Below, piece after piece: positions 16,582-26,042 of a DNA stretch of 64,000 bases. The notes under the pieces were generated by a model that worked only from the letters and a program-made list of their open reading frames with translations, was not told where the DNA came from and ran no database searches. The DNA is taken from positions 24,057 through 88,056 of the forward strand of contig VENI01000012.1 of NCBI GenBank assembly GCA_009711615.1. The letters run 5' to 3'. Positions within the stretch are counted from its first letter, which is position 1. Each line of letters starts with the position of its first letter. Position numbers and translations under genes: made by a program. The stretch is from Bacillota bacterium (GTDB lineage: Bacteria; Bacillota; Desulfotomaculia; Desulfotomaculales; Desulfohalotomaculaceae).

Positions 16582-16935
16582 TTAAGCAAAAATAGGATAG
16601 TACGGTGAGGTCCCTGCAATAGTACCTATAGATATACTATGATCTCCGCCTAATATTAGAGGAAAGTGATTCATAGTAACTATTCTTGCCACATTATGGG
16701 CAATACTATGAAAGTCAATTGCTAAGTGATCCATCTCTAAAGTAATTACATCATTACATGTTAATTGTTCAGAAGTTTTCATCGACAAATCGCCTATGTC
16801 CACTACATCAAAACCAGGGGCAAGTAACTTTTCTATTAAACCAGATTGACGTACAGCATTTGGCCCTTGGTCTGAACCTCGATTATAGTTACCCAAATCC
16901 ATTTTGATTCCTAATATAGAGATTGGTCTTTGCAA
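16582..16935 (-). pseudogene. Truncated arginase
   Basis: About 117 residues against roughly 300 for an intact arginase. It begins ISILGIKMDLGNYNRGSDQGPNAVR-like, as in arginases, and keeps the first metal motif LGGDHSISIGTIAG, but stops 8 residues later. The DAHxDxN and later metal ligands are missing, so it cannot be active. The TTG at 16935 behind GGAGAGG fits the family start; an upstream ATG at 17010 is also open. Only 91 nt separate it from the next gene, so the missing 3' part has been deleted, not just interrupted. Confidence 0.8.
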
Positions 16936-17217
16936 AGTATATCCTCTCCATTTTCTTAGGTTAGAGAAGGTAAAGCTTAATATTAAATCATTGTTATTTA
17001 AGCATTGCACACTCTTTATTCTTTAATGAATGAATCATCTAGTTCTTTGTGCATTTTGATTGTTTTTTCTGTAAAAAACAATTAACTCCTTCTTAAATAT
17101 TTGGATAATACATATAAGCTAATAAACTTTTCCAATATTCTTTTCATTATTTATAAAAAATATTGGAAAAAATAACGATATGAAACGATTTAGTCAGTAT
17201 ACTAAAGGAGGTGTGAA

Positions 17218-17304
17218 ATGAAAAGAAACTGTTTTTATTCATACAAAGGAGGGACCAACTTTCGGTTTTCTCCTTTGTTATTACCTATTATGTTTATCAG
17301 TTAA
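17218..17304 (+). CDS. Very small ORF (28 residues) with ideal ribosome-binding site
   Basis: It starts MKRNCFYSYKGGTNF and ends with a hydrophobic LLLPIMFIS. Its main support is the consensus AAAGGAGGTG 4-5 nt before the ATG. A hairpin ACAAAGGAG/CTCCTTTGT is contained in its coding sequence, so translation could influence RNA folding, as in a leader peptide. No similarity recognised. Confidence 0.35.
   Translation: MKRNCFYSYKGGTNFRFSPLLLPIMFIS
17243..17278 (+). promoter_or_regulatory. Hairpin in the leader region
   Basis: A 9-bp perfect stem (ACAAAGGAG/CTCCTTTGT) with an 18-nt loop. The left arm carries AAAGGAGG-like sequence and could mimic or sequester a Shine-Dalgarno. There is no T-run of terminator quality after it. 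Confidence 0.4.
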
Positions 17305-17497
17305 CTACTTTGTGTTTATTTGGCCAGGGCAAAGTCCAGTGGAATATTATTATTTAGAATAGTTTAGACTTTTACCTATTTGTCCCATCAATTATTGCAA
17401 CTAAAAAAAGGAAATATCTTCTCACTAAGAGAAGATTACCAAGAGAAGTCTATTGTAACTGTAAATATTTCTTATTCTGTCTTAAACAGGAGGTTAT

Positions 17498-17743
17498 ATG
17501 TTTAATAGTATATTAAATTACTTGTTGGGTTGGGAAAGTGTTTATACCACTCAAAAAGTTGAGGACTATGCTAGAATAAAAGGAAAGTTAAATAACAATG
17601 GTATTAAGACGAGAACAAAAATGGACACTCCAGGAAGAGCACATAATAGGGGTATGCACTTTGGCTCATCCATTACCACTTACGATATATTGGTTAAGAA
17701 AGTAGATATACATAAAGCAAACGAAGCAATACACAGGAAATAA
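17498..17743 (+). CDS. DUF2007-like small protein
   Basis: 81 residues. After a hydrophobic start (MFNSILNYLLGW) it has SVYTTQKVEDYARIKGKL and ends YDILVKKVDIHKANEAI, a pattern like small ACT/PII-like signal-transducing domains (DUF2007). That is a tentative family call. It has a good AGGAGG site 5-6 nt before the ATG. It is monocistronic with a long leader. Confidence 0.55.
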   Translation: MFNSILNYLLGWESVYTTQKVEDYARIKGKLNNNGIKTRTKMDTPGRAHNRGMHFGSSITTYDILVKKVDIHKANEAIHRK

Positions 17744-17832
17744 AAGGGGGTTCAATTAAAAACACACCGTAATTAAATCATAAGTAATTTATAATTATAC
17801 CTGGCAAAAGAGAAAAAAACAACAATTAGATA

Positions 17833-18717
17833 TTACCTTAAATTATCAATAAAGGTTTGGGATATATTTAAACTGTACATCATTAATCCTGATAAAAATG
17901 CAACTAATAGGATATAACTTATTCCAATGGTTACCCGAAATTGTGGTTCTACCTCTAAGTACTTCTTGGTATCTTCTTTGTTTTTAATCATGTTAAACAC
18001 TTCAATAATTCCTACAATAAGAATGAAAATCAGAATATACGCATGTAATTTCCAAATTAATATAACAGTACCTATCAAACCTATGACCCAAATTAAAGGA
18101 GATAGTGCTTTTGTTATTCGCCCGCCATCCAGCGGACCAAAGGGCAATAGGTTAAATAAGTTTAAAAATGCACTTATATATGTCAATCCCGCCCAATACG
18201 GAGAATTAGTAACTTCAAATAATATCAAACACACTATGGTGGCCAGTAGGCCGGCAGCAGGACCCCCTATAGCTGTTATAGACTCTTCTTTAATACTCTT
18301 GGGTTGTTCTTTCAAACCAATAAAAGCACCTAAAAACGGTATAAACATCGGCGCTGATACTTTAAGCCCAATTACCTTAGAAGTTAAAAAGTGGCCCATT
18401 TCATGAATAAATATAGCTATCACAAAGCCTAACGCAAATAACCAGCCATAGAACTGTGAATATATAAGGATTGTTAGTCCCATTGTTATAAAAGTGCCCA
18501 TAAATTTGGAAGCTTTTAAGGCAGTAAGTAATATCTTTGCCAAACTAGCTAATTTACCGAATTTTAAAACTGTAAACAAAGCACCAATTATACCTATTTT
18601 AGAAAGAATACCCTTCTTCTTTGGCTTAGGTTTATCGTTGTTTTCCATACTTTCAATATCATAATTTTGATGATGTATGCTCTCTTCTTGGGCTTCGTTA
18701 TTATTCCTATACTCCAT
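17833..18717 (-). CDS. Site-2 protease-type membrane metalloprotease (M50)
   Basis: 294 residues. A charged, lysine-rich N-terminus, then several membrane helices. FIHEMGHFL gives the HExxH zinc motif inside a membrane helix, and NLLPFGPLDGGRI gives the third ligand (the NPxxDGG-like motif of the family). The family cuts proteins within the membrane, often to release sigma factors or regulators. No obvious substrate is encoded beside it. Confidence 0.9.
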   Translation of the reverse strand: MEYRNNNEAQEESIHHQNYDIESMENNDKPKPKKKGILSKIGIIGALFTVLKFGKLASLAKILLTALKASKFMGTFITMGLTILIYSQFYGWLFALGFVIAIFIHEMGHFLTSKVIGLKVSAPMFIPFLGAFIGLKEQPKSIKEESITAIGGPAAGLLATIVCLILFEVTNSPYWAGLTYISAFLNLFNLLPFGPLDGGRITKALSPLIWVIGLIGTVILIWKLHAYILIFILIVGIIEVFNMIKNKEDTKKYLEVEPQFRVTIGISYILLVAFLSGLMMYSLNISQTFIDNLR

Positions 18718-18791
18718 CCAAGCACCTCATTTTTATTAATAATATTATGTTACCTCAACCTTGTATTTTTTACAATCAACTAGTTTGATAT

Positions 18792-18838
18792 AATATAGAA
18801 GGGTTGAGTTCATTTATCACTCAACCCTTTTCTATATT
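18792..18838 (-). terminator. Long terminator hairpin after the SOD-like gene
   Basis: An inverted repeat of about 19 bp (AATATAGA.GGGTTGAGT and complement) with a short loop. It is strong enough to work in either direction and lies between the SOD-like stop and the M50 start. Confidence 0.75.
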
Positions 18839-18899
18839 ATATAGCGTAACAGCCGCTGTTACATTTGAAGTTTTATTAGAAGAATTCGGTTAGGCCGAA

Positions 18900-19499
18900 T
18901 TAATTATCGGACCGCACTTTAAATGTTTTTTCTGCTATTTCCAACTGACCGTTAACGTAGGGCCAGTAAATATTTTCTAAAAAATCTTTAATATAACTTC
19001 CTTTTTTTGTGCCATAATCTAATTGGTATGCATGTTCAGACAGATCTAATGTTAATAATGGGTGAACCATCCACATACCCTCATAATTATCTTCACACCT
19101 ACAGTTAATTAAATTACCGTTAGAAAGATCAAAACCAAAAATAGCCCACCCCTCAGAATATCTAGCCAGTACCGAAAATTCTGTTATCCATTCTTCCATA
19201 GAACCGTAATCCCTTATCAGCATATTAAACAGTTGTGGCGATGGATTACCTTCATTCTTTTTAAGGCATTCAAAGTAAGCATCATGTAACAATACTGAAT
19301 TCCTTAGCCAGGCTTCTTCTCTTTTAAGTATCTTGTACATGCTAAAAATGGAGTTTGTGTACGTCATATTAGCTTTTAGTAGCCTGGCCCTAACTTCACG
19401 CAATTTGTGATGATAAGGTTTGTAATAAGAGTTATAATGATAATCATACTGTTCTTTAGTGATAATTCTGCTGGTGGAGTTGTTCTGCTCACTCAACAC
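18900..19499 (-). CDS. Divergent Fe/Mn superoxide dismutase-family protein
   Basis: 199 residues. Family elements: YKPYHHKLREVRARL near the N-terminus (first His), NSVLLHDAYFECL (second His), RYSEGWAIFGF, and DLSEHAYQLDYGTKKGSYI with the Asp and the third His of the EHAY motif. All four metal ligands therefore appear present. The usual NQ motif is replaced by CRCEDN, so the second-shell Gln is not where expected and activity may differ. In an anaerobe it would add to oxygen defence. Confidence 0.75.
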   Translation of the reverse strand: MLSEQNNSTSRIITKEQYDYHYNSYYKPYHHKLREVRARLLKANMTYTNSIFSMYKILKREEAWLRNSVLLHDAYFECLKKNEGNPSPQLFNMLIRDYGSMEEWITEFSVLARYSEGWAIFGFDLSNGNLINCRCEDNYEGMWMVHPLLTLDLSEHAYQLDYGTKKGSYIKDFLENIYWPYVNGQLEIAEKTFKVRSDN

Positions 19500-19624
19500 T
19501 CTCCCCCCTTAAGTAGCTTTATCTCAATGCTAGAATATATTGTTTAAGTAGCACTAAACTAATTCTTAAATTTTTATTACAAAAGGAAGTTCCACGCTTG
19601 AGTTAATAACAATATCTCATTATT

Positions 19625-20311
19625 TTAATCACAGAATTTATATCCAGTTCCCCAAACCGTTTTTATGTATTTTGGTTCTGAAGGGTTCTCTTCTAGTCTT
19701 TCACGCAATCTGCGTATATGTACATTTACTGTGTTATCATCACCTTCATAAGCAATATCCCATATTCGGTCTAGTAGTTGTCCTTTGGTAAAAACTTGGT
19801 TAGGGTGAGATGCCATTAGCCAAAGTAGTTCAAATTCCTTTGGCGTCATCTCTATTTGAGTATCACTATTTTTAACCATACGTTTATCATAGTTAATAAC
19901 TAGCTGATCGAAAGTTAATGAATTCTTTTTATCCTTAGACGGGTTATCACCCACACGCTTTAACACCGCTTTTACCCGCAAAGCAACTTCTACCGGGCTG
20001 AAAGGTTTAACCTGGTAGTCATCTGCTCCCATTCGAAATCCTACTACCTTATCAACTTCCTCATCACGGGCAGTAAGAATTATTACTGGAATATTAGAAA
20101 ACTCTCTTAATTTCCGTAGTGTTTCAAAGCCATCTATTTCTGGCATCATCAAGTCTAATAGTACTAAATCAGGATTTGCCTCTTTAACCCTAGTCAGTGC
20201 ATCAAGCCCACTTTCTGCCTGTATAACATTAAAACCTTCCCGCTTTAAGGAGTGTTCTAATACTTTTAACACCTTAGGGTCATCATCAACGGTCAGTATT
20301 TTATGTGCCAT
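19625..20311 (-). CDS. OmpR/PhoB-family response regulator
   Basis: 228 residues. The receiver domain has DDD at about 7-9, phosphoacceptor Asp in LLDLMMPEIDG near 54, and the conserved Lys in QVKPF near 104. The C-terminal winged helix reads MTPKEFELLWLMASHP and VNVHIRRLRERLEENP. It overlaps the histidine kinase gene upstream by 11 nt, so the two form a pair. Target genes are not evident. Confidence 0.93.
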   Translation of the reverse strand: MAHKILTVDDDPKVLKVLEHSLKREGFNVIQAESGLDALTRVKEANPDLVLLDLMMPEIDGFETLRKLREFSNIPVIILTARDEEVDKVVGFRMGADDYQVKPFSPVEVALRVKAVLKRVGDNPSKDKKNSLTFDQLVINYDKRMVKNSDTQIEMTPKEFELLWLMASHPNQVFTKGQLLDRIWDIAYEGDDNTVNVHIRRLRERLEENPSEPKYIKTVWGTGYKFCD

Positions 20312-21848
20312 ACTGCACCTCCGTATTACCTTTTTTATTGTACATGGGAAGGGCGAAAGTGAACTTACTACCCTTACCGCTACAACTTTCTAATTTTATG
20401 ATACCACCGTGTAATTCAACGAGGTTTTTCACAAGAGAGAGTCCTATTCCGGCACCACCATAACTACGGGAGCTTGTCCCATCTACTTGGTAAAACATCT
20501 GAAACACAGCTTCTTGCTCCGATAGATTGATCCCTATTCCATTATCTTCCACAGTTATTTCTACTTGTTCAGATGCACAATCTTTGCGCGCATTAATTAA
20601 TACTTCCCCGCCAGAAGGGGTAAACTTAAGGGCATTGGATAAAAGGTTATTCAAAATTTGACTTATCCTTTCCTCATCACCTTTTATAAGCAAATTATTT
20701 AAACAATTCACTTTTAAATTTACATTTTTGTTATCAAACTGCGGTCTAATCCGATTTGCTTGATTTTTAACCACTTCTTTCAATATTACTTTTTCTGTTC
20801 GCAGCACCATTTTACCAGCCTTAATTCTTGACAAATCTCTAAGTTCATTAACTCTATTTAGTAAATCGTTACTGCTGTCGTTAATTTCATTTATATAGTC
20901 CGTTTGCATTTCGTTTAATGAACCAGTATGTTTGTCTAGCAAAAGTTCAGTAAAAGCGATAATTGCAGTTAGAGGTGACCTCAGTTCATGGTTTGTATTT
21001 GCCAAAAACTCGTCTTTTAGACGATCAGTCTTTTTTAATTGATGGTTAGCCGTTTCTAATGCTTCATTAGTTTTATGCAATTGACCTAAAGCCTCATCAA
21101 AAAGCCCCTTTAAAATCACGCTAAAGGATATAATTTTAAACATATGACCTAAGAGATTATATGAGCTATAAACATGATCGTAAGTGGCAAAAGCTACTTC
21201 ACCAAAAATACCTATTGCAAGAGCATATACAAGCCATAAATCTCTTTTGTCAGTAGATTGATTGTTTAATAAACTGATAATAGTTAGACTGTATAACCCA
21301 ATTACTATATATTCACTAAATACTTTTAAAGTGGTTTGCGCCTTAGAAACTGGGTCATACATACTAGGCAAATATGGTAGATAAACTGCCACTGCTATCA
21401 AACTGGCCACCGATACCAGAGTTGTCAAAGCAAACATAGTGGTAGGTGTGGAAAGGCGCAGTTCTCTTTCCCGCGAGCAAACAGCCAAGAAAATCCCCAT
21501 CCCCTGTACCAACCGTGCTATTATCCAGTAAGTAGAAGCTTTATTGGCACTATTATCAGTTATAAAATTGGGCATACCCAGGTAAGAGAGGGTATGTATG
21601 AAATCTGTTATACCTAAAATGCAAAAGACAATGGCCATTATGAGCATCTTTTGACGCTGATGATATACGTAATCATACCAACAAAAGATAGAGACAAGCA
21701 TAGACACAATAACACTGGCAAACTCTAATGTTATGTGCATGGTTAAGAAAATTTCACTCTCGATAACAAGATTGATCTTGCCCACTAGCAGATAAAATAA
21801 CATGAGAAATATCAGTGTAATAATAAAAGTTATCTTATTAATTATCAA
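20301..21848 (-). CDS. MASE3-type membrane histidine kinase
   Basis: 515 residues. The first 250 residues form about seven membrane helices with MASE3 features (HITLEFASVIVSMLVSIFCW, FIHTLSYLGMP). The transmitter follows: HisKA with NHELRSPLTAI (phospho-His) near 287, then the ATPase with N-box NLLSNALKFT, DNGIG and GIGLSLVKNL. It phosphorylates the response regulator encoded next. The signal sensed by MASE3 domains is unknown. Confidence 0.9.
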   Translation of the reverse strand: MIINKITFIITLIFLMLFYLLVGKINLVIESEIFLTMHITLEFASVIVSMLVSIFCWYDYVYHQRQKMLIMAIVFCILGITDFIHTLSYLGMPNFITDNSANKASTYWIIARLVQGMGIFLAVCSRERELRLSTPTTMFALTTLVSVASLIAVAVYLPYLPSMYDPVSKAQTTLKVFSEYIVIGLYSLTIISLLNNQSTDKRDLWLVYALAIGIFGEVAFATYDHVYSSYNLLGHMFKIISFSVILKGLFDEALGQLHKTNEALETANHQLKKTDRLKDEFLANTNHELRSPLTAIIAFTELLLDKHTGSLNEMQTDYINEINDSSNDLLNRVNELRDLSRIKAGKMVLRTEKVILKEVVKNQANRIRPQFDNKNVNLKVNCLNNLLIKGDEERISQILNNLLSNALKFTPSGGEVLINARKDCASEQVEITVEDNGIGINLSEQEAVFQMFYQVDGTSSRSYGGAGIGLSLVKNLVELHGGIIKLESCSGKGSKFTFALPMYNKKGNTEVQYGT

Positions 21849-22044
21849 AGGTTACTAATCACCATCCTAATTTTACCTAATGGAGGTTCAGGTATCATCA
21901 CACTAGCTAGGGTTTCCGTCTATAACAAGTTACTCTTTTTTATAATTGCATCCCCTTTTGCATAGTGATAAACTCCTGTTTTCTTGGGCCTTTTTCCCAT
22001 TATAACACTTTTTCATCCTAATATAATTTTCCTCTTTTATAAAA

Positions 22045-22082
22045 ACAAACCCTACATCAAATTCTTCAGATGCAGGGTTTGT
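22045..22082 (-). terminator. Terminator after the pRiA4b-like gene
   Basis: Stem ACAAACCCT.CAT with complement (one mismatch), loop of about 13 nt, followed by T on the minus strand, just after the stop codon. Confidence 0.65.
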
Positions 22083-22086
22083 GATT

Positions 22087-22641
22087 TCATTTTATCTTTT
22101 TTAATAATTCATTCACTTCTTCTATAGAGAACAACTTTGGGTCAAAGTTGTCTATCCACCCTTTTAGTTCTTCATACCTATGATGGTTTGGGTTATTAAG
22201 TACCTTTATAGCGTAATTGTATTCATCAATCCCCCCAATATCTTCGGAAGGACAATGATTTTTACCGTCTAAACAAACAGGATAGTCTTCAACTTCTTGT
22301 GGATCATATACTTTTTCTATAATAATATGATGTGCCCAATTGTTACTAAAGTCATATGTATATAGGAACTGGTCTTTTCTTTGAAAATCAAATTTACTTA
22401 TTTTAATATGCTTTGAGCTTTTGGCATTTGGGGTTGGCTCTATCCCCGATTGCTTCTCTTCAATAATAACATCGTCAACTTCAAAACTGTACCAGTGCGA
22501 TTGTTGCCAACCCATAGCCGCCTGCAATATCTTGTGAAGTTTGTGGAAGGTAATGTTGTCACTAATTAGTATCTTGCGCCAAATGTTTGGGCTACTGCCT
22601 TCAAGTTTAAGTCTTAACTGTATCACTTTTTCTAGCATCAT
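22087..22641 (-). CDS. Plasmid pRiA4b ORF-3 family protein
   Basis: 184 residues. Typical family pattern: LRLKLEGSSPNIWRKILI at the start, FHKLHKILQAAMGWQQSHWYSFEV, YDFSNNWAHHIIIEKV, CLDGKNHCPSEDIGGIDEY near 120 and ELKGWIDNFDP at the end. The family is widespread and its biochemical role is unknown. It is monocistronic with its own terminator. Confidence 0.88.
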   Translation of the reverse strand: MMLEKVIQLRLKLEGSSPNIWRKILISDNITFHKLHKILQAAMGWQQSHWYSFEVDDVIIEEKQSGIEPTPNAKSSKHIKISKFDFQRKDQFLYTYDFSNNWAHHIIIEKVYDPQEVEDYPVCLDGKNHCPSEDIGGIDEYNYAIKVLNNPNHHRYEELKGWIDNFDPKLFSIEEVNELLKKIK

Positions 22642-22764
22642 AACTTCCTTTCATTGCTAATTAATGTAATATTTATTTATTCGTTTTATTTTTGATAATT
22701 CCTTCATTTAAATATCTTCTAACTTGATATTACTTTTGTAGAACAGTTTTTAAACTATTAAATA

Positions 22765-22809
22765 AAACAGCAGCCATGGCCAGTTTTCTAACGGCCATGG
22801 CTGCTGTTT
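22765..22809 (-). terminator. Terminator of the pdp-deoC operon
   Basis: A perfect 17-bp stem (AAACAGCAGCCATGGCC and complement) with an 11-nt loop, downstream of deoC. Confidence 0.8.
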
Positions 22810-22859
22810 CTATTTCCATACCAGGTTATCTAGCTTTACCCAGTTTTTAATAATATTTT

Positions 22860-23534
22860 TTATCTGTTCTTCTCCTCTACAAGTGAAACCCCGGAACTTG
22901 TACCTATACGATTTGCTCCTGCATCAATCATAGCCTCTGCATCTTTACTATTCTTAATACCTCCAGATGCTTTCACTCCAATATCCGGTCCCACTGTTTT
23001 TCTCATTAGTGATATATCCTCCACTGATGCACCTCCAGTTGAAAAGCCAGTTGATGTTTTTACAAAATCTGCTCCGGCCCTAACAGCCAGTTTACATGCA
23101 TTTACTTTTTCGTCTTCAGTTAAGAGGCTGGTTTCAATAATAACCTTGACTATAGCTTTGTCATTAGATGCATTAGTAACAGCTTTAATATCTTTTTCCA
23201 CAAGATCATATTGCTTATCTTTTAACGCTCCTATATTAATTACCATATCCACTTCTTTGGCACCGTTTTCTATGGCATTCTTTGTTTCATAGGCCTTAAC
23301 TTCGGGAGTGCTAGCACCAAGGGGGAAACCAATAACAGTTCCCACCTTAACTTCCGGTGTATCTTTTAATATCTCAGATACAGTTTTAACCCAAGTGGGG
23401 TTAACGCATACTGACGCAAACTTGTATTTTTTTGCTTCTTCCGCCAGTTTAATAATTTGGTCTTCCTTAGTATTAGCTTTAAGTGTTGTATGGTCTATCA
23501 TTTGGGCCAACTTACTATTCATTAAGAGGTGCAC
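22860..23534 (-). CDS. deoC: Deoxyribose-phosphate aldolase
   Basis: 224 residues. Motifs: [15 protein letters not shown] at the N-terminus, [41 protein letters not shown] (Schiff-base Lys region) and VKASGGIK. It splits 2-deoxyribose-5-phosphate into acetaldehyde and glyceraldehyde-3-phosphate. It starts 5 nt after pdp, so the two form an operon for pyrimidine deoxynucleoside use. Confidence 0.95.
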   Translation of the reverse strand: MHLLMNSKLAQMIDHTTLKANTKEDQIIKLAEEAKKYKFASVCVNPTWVKTVSEILKDTPEVKVGTVIGFPLGASTPEVKAYETKNAIENGAKEVDMVINIGALKDKQYDLVEKDIKAVTNASNDKAIVKVIIETSLLTEDEKVNACKLAVRAGADFVKTSTGFSTGGASVEDISLMRKTVGPDIGVKASGGIKNSKDAEAMIDAGANRIGTSSGVSLVEEKNR

Positions 23535-23539
23535 CCTTT

Positions 23540-24844
23540 CTATTCTCGAATTTCATCATAAATTAATGTCCGTTTATCAACAGGTTGCTTTGTTATTGTA
23601 TAACAATCATAAATTCGGTTAACAACTTCATTAACATTTTCTTGGTTACTATGTATGCTAACTAGAGGATCCCCCTTCTTTACTATATCACCAATTTTTT
23701 TATGTAGAACGATACCTACTGCTAAATCTATTTCAGAGTCCTTTGTTGCACGTCCAGCTCCTAAAGTCATTGCTGCAGTTCCGATTTCATCAGCAACTAT
23801 CTCAGAAACATAGCCATCCTCTTTAGATTGAACTTCAGTTACGAATTTAGCGGTGGGAAGCATAGATGTATCGTTAACAACAGCAGCATCGCCACCCTGG
23901 GCTGATAAAAAGTTCTTAAAAGTTTCTATTGCTTTACCATTGGCTATTGTCTCTTCTAGCATTCTTCGTGCCTCTTCAGGGCTTTCTGCTTTCTTTGCTA
24001 AATAAACCATGTGGCTTCCCAATGTCAGACATAACTCCCTAAGATCTTCAGGACCTGAACCCTTTAAAGTGTCTATGGCTTCTTTAATCTCAAGAGCATT
24101 GCCTATGGCAAAACCCAATGGTTGGTTCATATCGGATATAACTGCCATAGTTTTACGACCAACTTTATTTCCTATCTTAACCATAGCGTGGGCTAATTCT
24201 CTGGCACCTTCAAAGTCCTTCATAAATGCACCGGAACCAGTTTTTACATCCAATACAATGGCATCTGCGCCGGCAGCAATTTTTTTACTCATTATAGAAC
24301 TGGCTATTAAAGGAATAGACTCTACAGTAGCTGTTACATCCCGTAATCCATAGAATTTCTTGTCAGCCGGAGTTAAATTTCCACTTTGACCCACCACCGC
24401 AACTTTATTAGTATTGACAAGCTCTATAAACTTTTTATTATCTATTTCCACCTTAAACCCAGGCACTGATTCTAACTTGTCAATGGTACCACCGGTGTGG
24501 CCCAATCCTCTGCCGGACATTTTTGCTACCGGTACACCAACTGCTGCAACAAGGGGTGCCAGAACTAAAGTGGTAGTATCTCCAACGCCACCCGTGCTAT
24601 GTTTATCAACTTTAATGCCTTCAATTGGTGACAGATCAATTTTGTCCCCTGACTCCATCATAGACAATGTTAGATGCGCACTTTCAGCTTGGGTCATGCC
24701 TGTAAAAAAAACCGCCATAGCAAAAGCCGACATTTGGTAGTCAGGTATATCTCCCTTTGTATATCCTTGTATTATAAAGTCAATGTTTTCCTTACTCAGT
24801 TCCTTGCCATCCCTCTTTTTTTGAATAAGATCAACCATTCTCAT
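23540..24844 (-). CDS. pdp: Pyrimidine-nucleoside phosphorylase
   Basis: 434 residues. Starts [15 protein letters not shown] and has the family signature [19 protein letters not shown] near 110, plus [10 protein letters not shown] for phosphate binding and the C-terminal PYNP domain ([16 protein letters not shown]). It converts uridine, deoxyuridine or thymidine to base plus (deoxy)ribose-1-phosphate. It is the first gene of a two-gene operon with deoC; a phosphopentomutase is not adjacent. Confidence 0.94.
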   Translation of the reverse strand: MRMVDLIQKKRDGKELSKENIDFIIQGYTKGDIPDYQMSAFAMAVFFTGMTQAESAHLTLSMMESGDKIDLSPIEGIKVDKHSTGGVGDTTTLVLAPLVAAVGVPVAKMSGRGLGHTGGTIDKLESVPGFKVEIDNKKFIELVNTNKVAVVGQSGNLTPADKKFYGLRDVTATVESIPLIASSIMSKKIAAGADAIVLDVKTGSGAFMKDFEGARELAHAMVKIGNKVGRKTMAVISDMNQPLGFAIGNALEIKEAIDTLKGSGPEDLRELCLTLGSHMVYLAKKAESPEEARRMLEETIANGKAIETFKNFLSAQGGDAAVVNDTSMLPTAKFVTEVQSKEDGYVSEIVADEIGTAAMTLGAGRATKDSEIDLAVGIVLHKKIGDIVKKGDPLVSIHSNQENVNEVVNRIYDCYTITKQPVDKRTLIYDEIRE

Positions 24845-25013
24845 TCTTAATCATTCCTTTTAATATTTTTTAGAAAAACATTCCTGAAATAGATAATTCC
24901 ACAAATACGCCATTGTACCTGCTACAACTACCTAACCAAACTCGTTATTCTGATCAATAAACTTGTTAATAATATCATCTCAATTATAATTTTTGATTAC
25001 TAATTTTTAATTA

Positions 25014-25045
25014 TTAAAGCCCAAGCGAATTAGCCTAGGCTTTAA
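25014..25045 (-). terminator. Terminator after the XRE-PAS gene
   Basis: TTAAAGCC/GGCTTTAA 8-bp stem with partial inner pairing (GC/GC), followed by T-rich sequence on the minus strand. Confidence 0.55.
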
Positions 25046-25067
25046 CAATTCTACGGTTTTATATGAT

Positions 25068-25655
25068 CTATTTATATTGACATATAACAAGATATACTTC
25101 TTTTTCTTCTGAGATTAATTTAAAAATATTTAATTCAACGGGTAATCTCTCTCCATGCTTAGTAACATGAACCACCCAACCCAAAGTTAAATTTTTTATT
25201 GAACTCAAACATTTATTTATTCTGGGCATAATTTCCCCGTAAACTCCTTCGCATAATAACTCCGGGTTTAAATTAAGGAATTCATCTCTGGTATAACCTG
25301 ATAGAACTAATTCAGAATTGTTTACATCAATGATTCTTAGTTTGTCATCCTGGTCATATTCAATTATATACATTGGCACTTCAGCAATGTAAAAGTAGTT
25401 GTTAAAGTACATCGGGTCAGTATTCACCTTTTGTTGCTTTTGATCTGTGAATCCTAAAAGATAGGCCGGGGTACAACATAAAATCTCTGCTAGATTATTA
25501 ATAATTTCCAGGCCAGGGGTCCGGGAACCTACTTCCCAATGAGCAACTGCACCCCTTGACACATTTAATAAAATAGCCAAATTTTGTTGGGTCAATCTGT
25601 TTTCTCTTCTTAATTCTTTAAGTCTAGCTCTAAATAGTTTATTACAATAATACAT
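25068..25655 (-). CDS. XRE-family regulator with PAS domain
   Basis: 195 residues. The N-terminal helix-turn-helix (LTQQNLAILLNVSRGAVAHWE, residues about 20-41, shown in part) is followed by a PAS domain (about 90-190): YIIEYDQDDKLRIIDVN, GYTRDEFLNLNPELL and ELNIFKLISEEKEVYLVI. It looks like a one-component regulator that senses a ligand or redox state through PAS. The target is not obvious; the divergent neighbours are sporulation-related or unknown. Confidence 0.82.
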   Translation of the reverse strand: MYYCNKLFRARLKELRRENRLTQQNLAILLNVSRGAVAHWEVGSRTPGLEIINNLAEILCCTPAYLLGFTDQKQQKVNTDPMYFNNYFYIAEVPMYIIEYDQDDKLRIIDVNNSELVLSGYTRDEFLNLNPELLCEGVYGEIMPRINKCLSSIKNLTLGWVVHVTKHGERLPVELNIFKLISEEKEVYLVICQYK

Positions 25656-25775
25656 TATGTCATCCCCATGCAGATATATAAATGATATTATGTATTTAGA
25701 TTATATAACTTTTTATAAAATAACTAAACACTAAAATAAATGGTTAAAATTACAAGATGACACTCACAACGATAC

Positions 25776-25976
25776 TTAATGACTTCCTTTATTATTTGAA
25801 TAATATTCTTCTAACAATTGCTTCAATTTTCTACCAGTTTCTAATAACTCTGAATCATTTGTTTCTCTATTTAATGCTAACAAATACATTTTAAGCCTTA
25901 ATTTGTCAATAGCATCTAGAATATCTCCTTTACTATTTTTAATTTCAATCACCTCTCCCTTATAAGAGATACGCAA
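25776..25976 (-). CDS. Spo0E-like aspartyl-phosphate phosphatase
   Basis: 66 residues. The two-helix pattern IDKLRLKMYLLALNRETND, then ELLETGRKLKQLLEEYY, fits the Spo0E family, which dephosphorylates Spo0A and delays sporulation. The family SQELD motif is here TGRKL, so the usual Asp is not conserved at that place. It may be a divergent or inactive member. Confidence 0.6.
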   Translation of the reverse strand: MRISYKGEVIEIKNSKGDILDAIDKLRLKMYLLALNRETNDSELLETGRKLKQLLEEYYSNNKGSH

Positions 25977-26027
25977 ATTATTGATTATACAAACATTAAC
26001 ATTTTTTTACCTAACTTTTTACCAATA

Positions 26028-26042
26028 GTAACAAACTGTTAC
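26028..26042. promoter_or_regulatory. Palindrome GTAACA-N3-TGTTAC
   Basis: A 6-bp dyad with 3-bp spacer, repeated as a half-site (TTGTTACAG) at about 26078-26086. It lies in the divergent region between the Spo0E-like gene and the 36-codon ORF, so it is a candidate operator. Confidence 0.4.

Larger units (their letters stand above)
17011..17497. other. 487-bp gap with a tiny ORF and hairpins upstream of the 81-residue gene
   Basis: The first part holds AT-rich promoter-like sequence. At 17204 there is a perfect AAAGGAGGTG ribosome-binding site and a 28-codon ORF; a 9-bp hairpin (17243-17278) lies within it. Further on, AGAGAAGAT and related short repeats at about 17417-17450 can also fold. 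No known riboswitch was recognised. It may be a leader region of the downstream gene. Confidence 0.4.

Noticed and set aside
17310..17350. CCAGGGCAAAGTCCAGTGG segment considered as a riboswitch core (GEMM-like GGGCAAA)
   Set aside because: The second conserved strand (GACGCAAAG) and the GAAA loop are missing, so it does not fit c-di-GMP-I or any other class I know.
21919..21999. 26-28 codon minus-strand ORFs upstream of the histidine kinase (one reads MGKRPKKTGVYHYAKGD)
   Set aside because: No ribosome-binding site, and the start coincides with a TATAAT-like promoter element; two overlapping frames are equally open.
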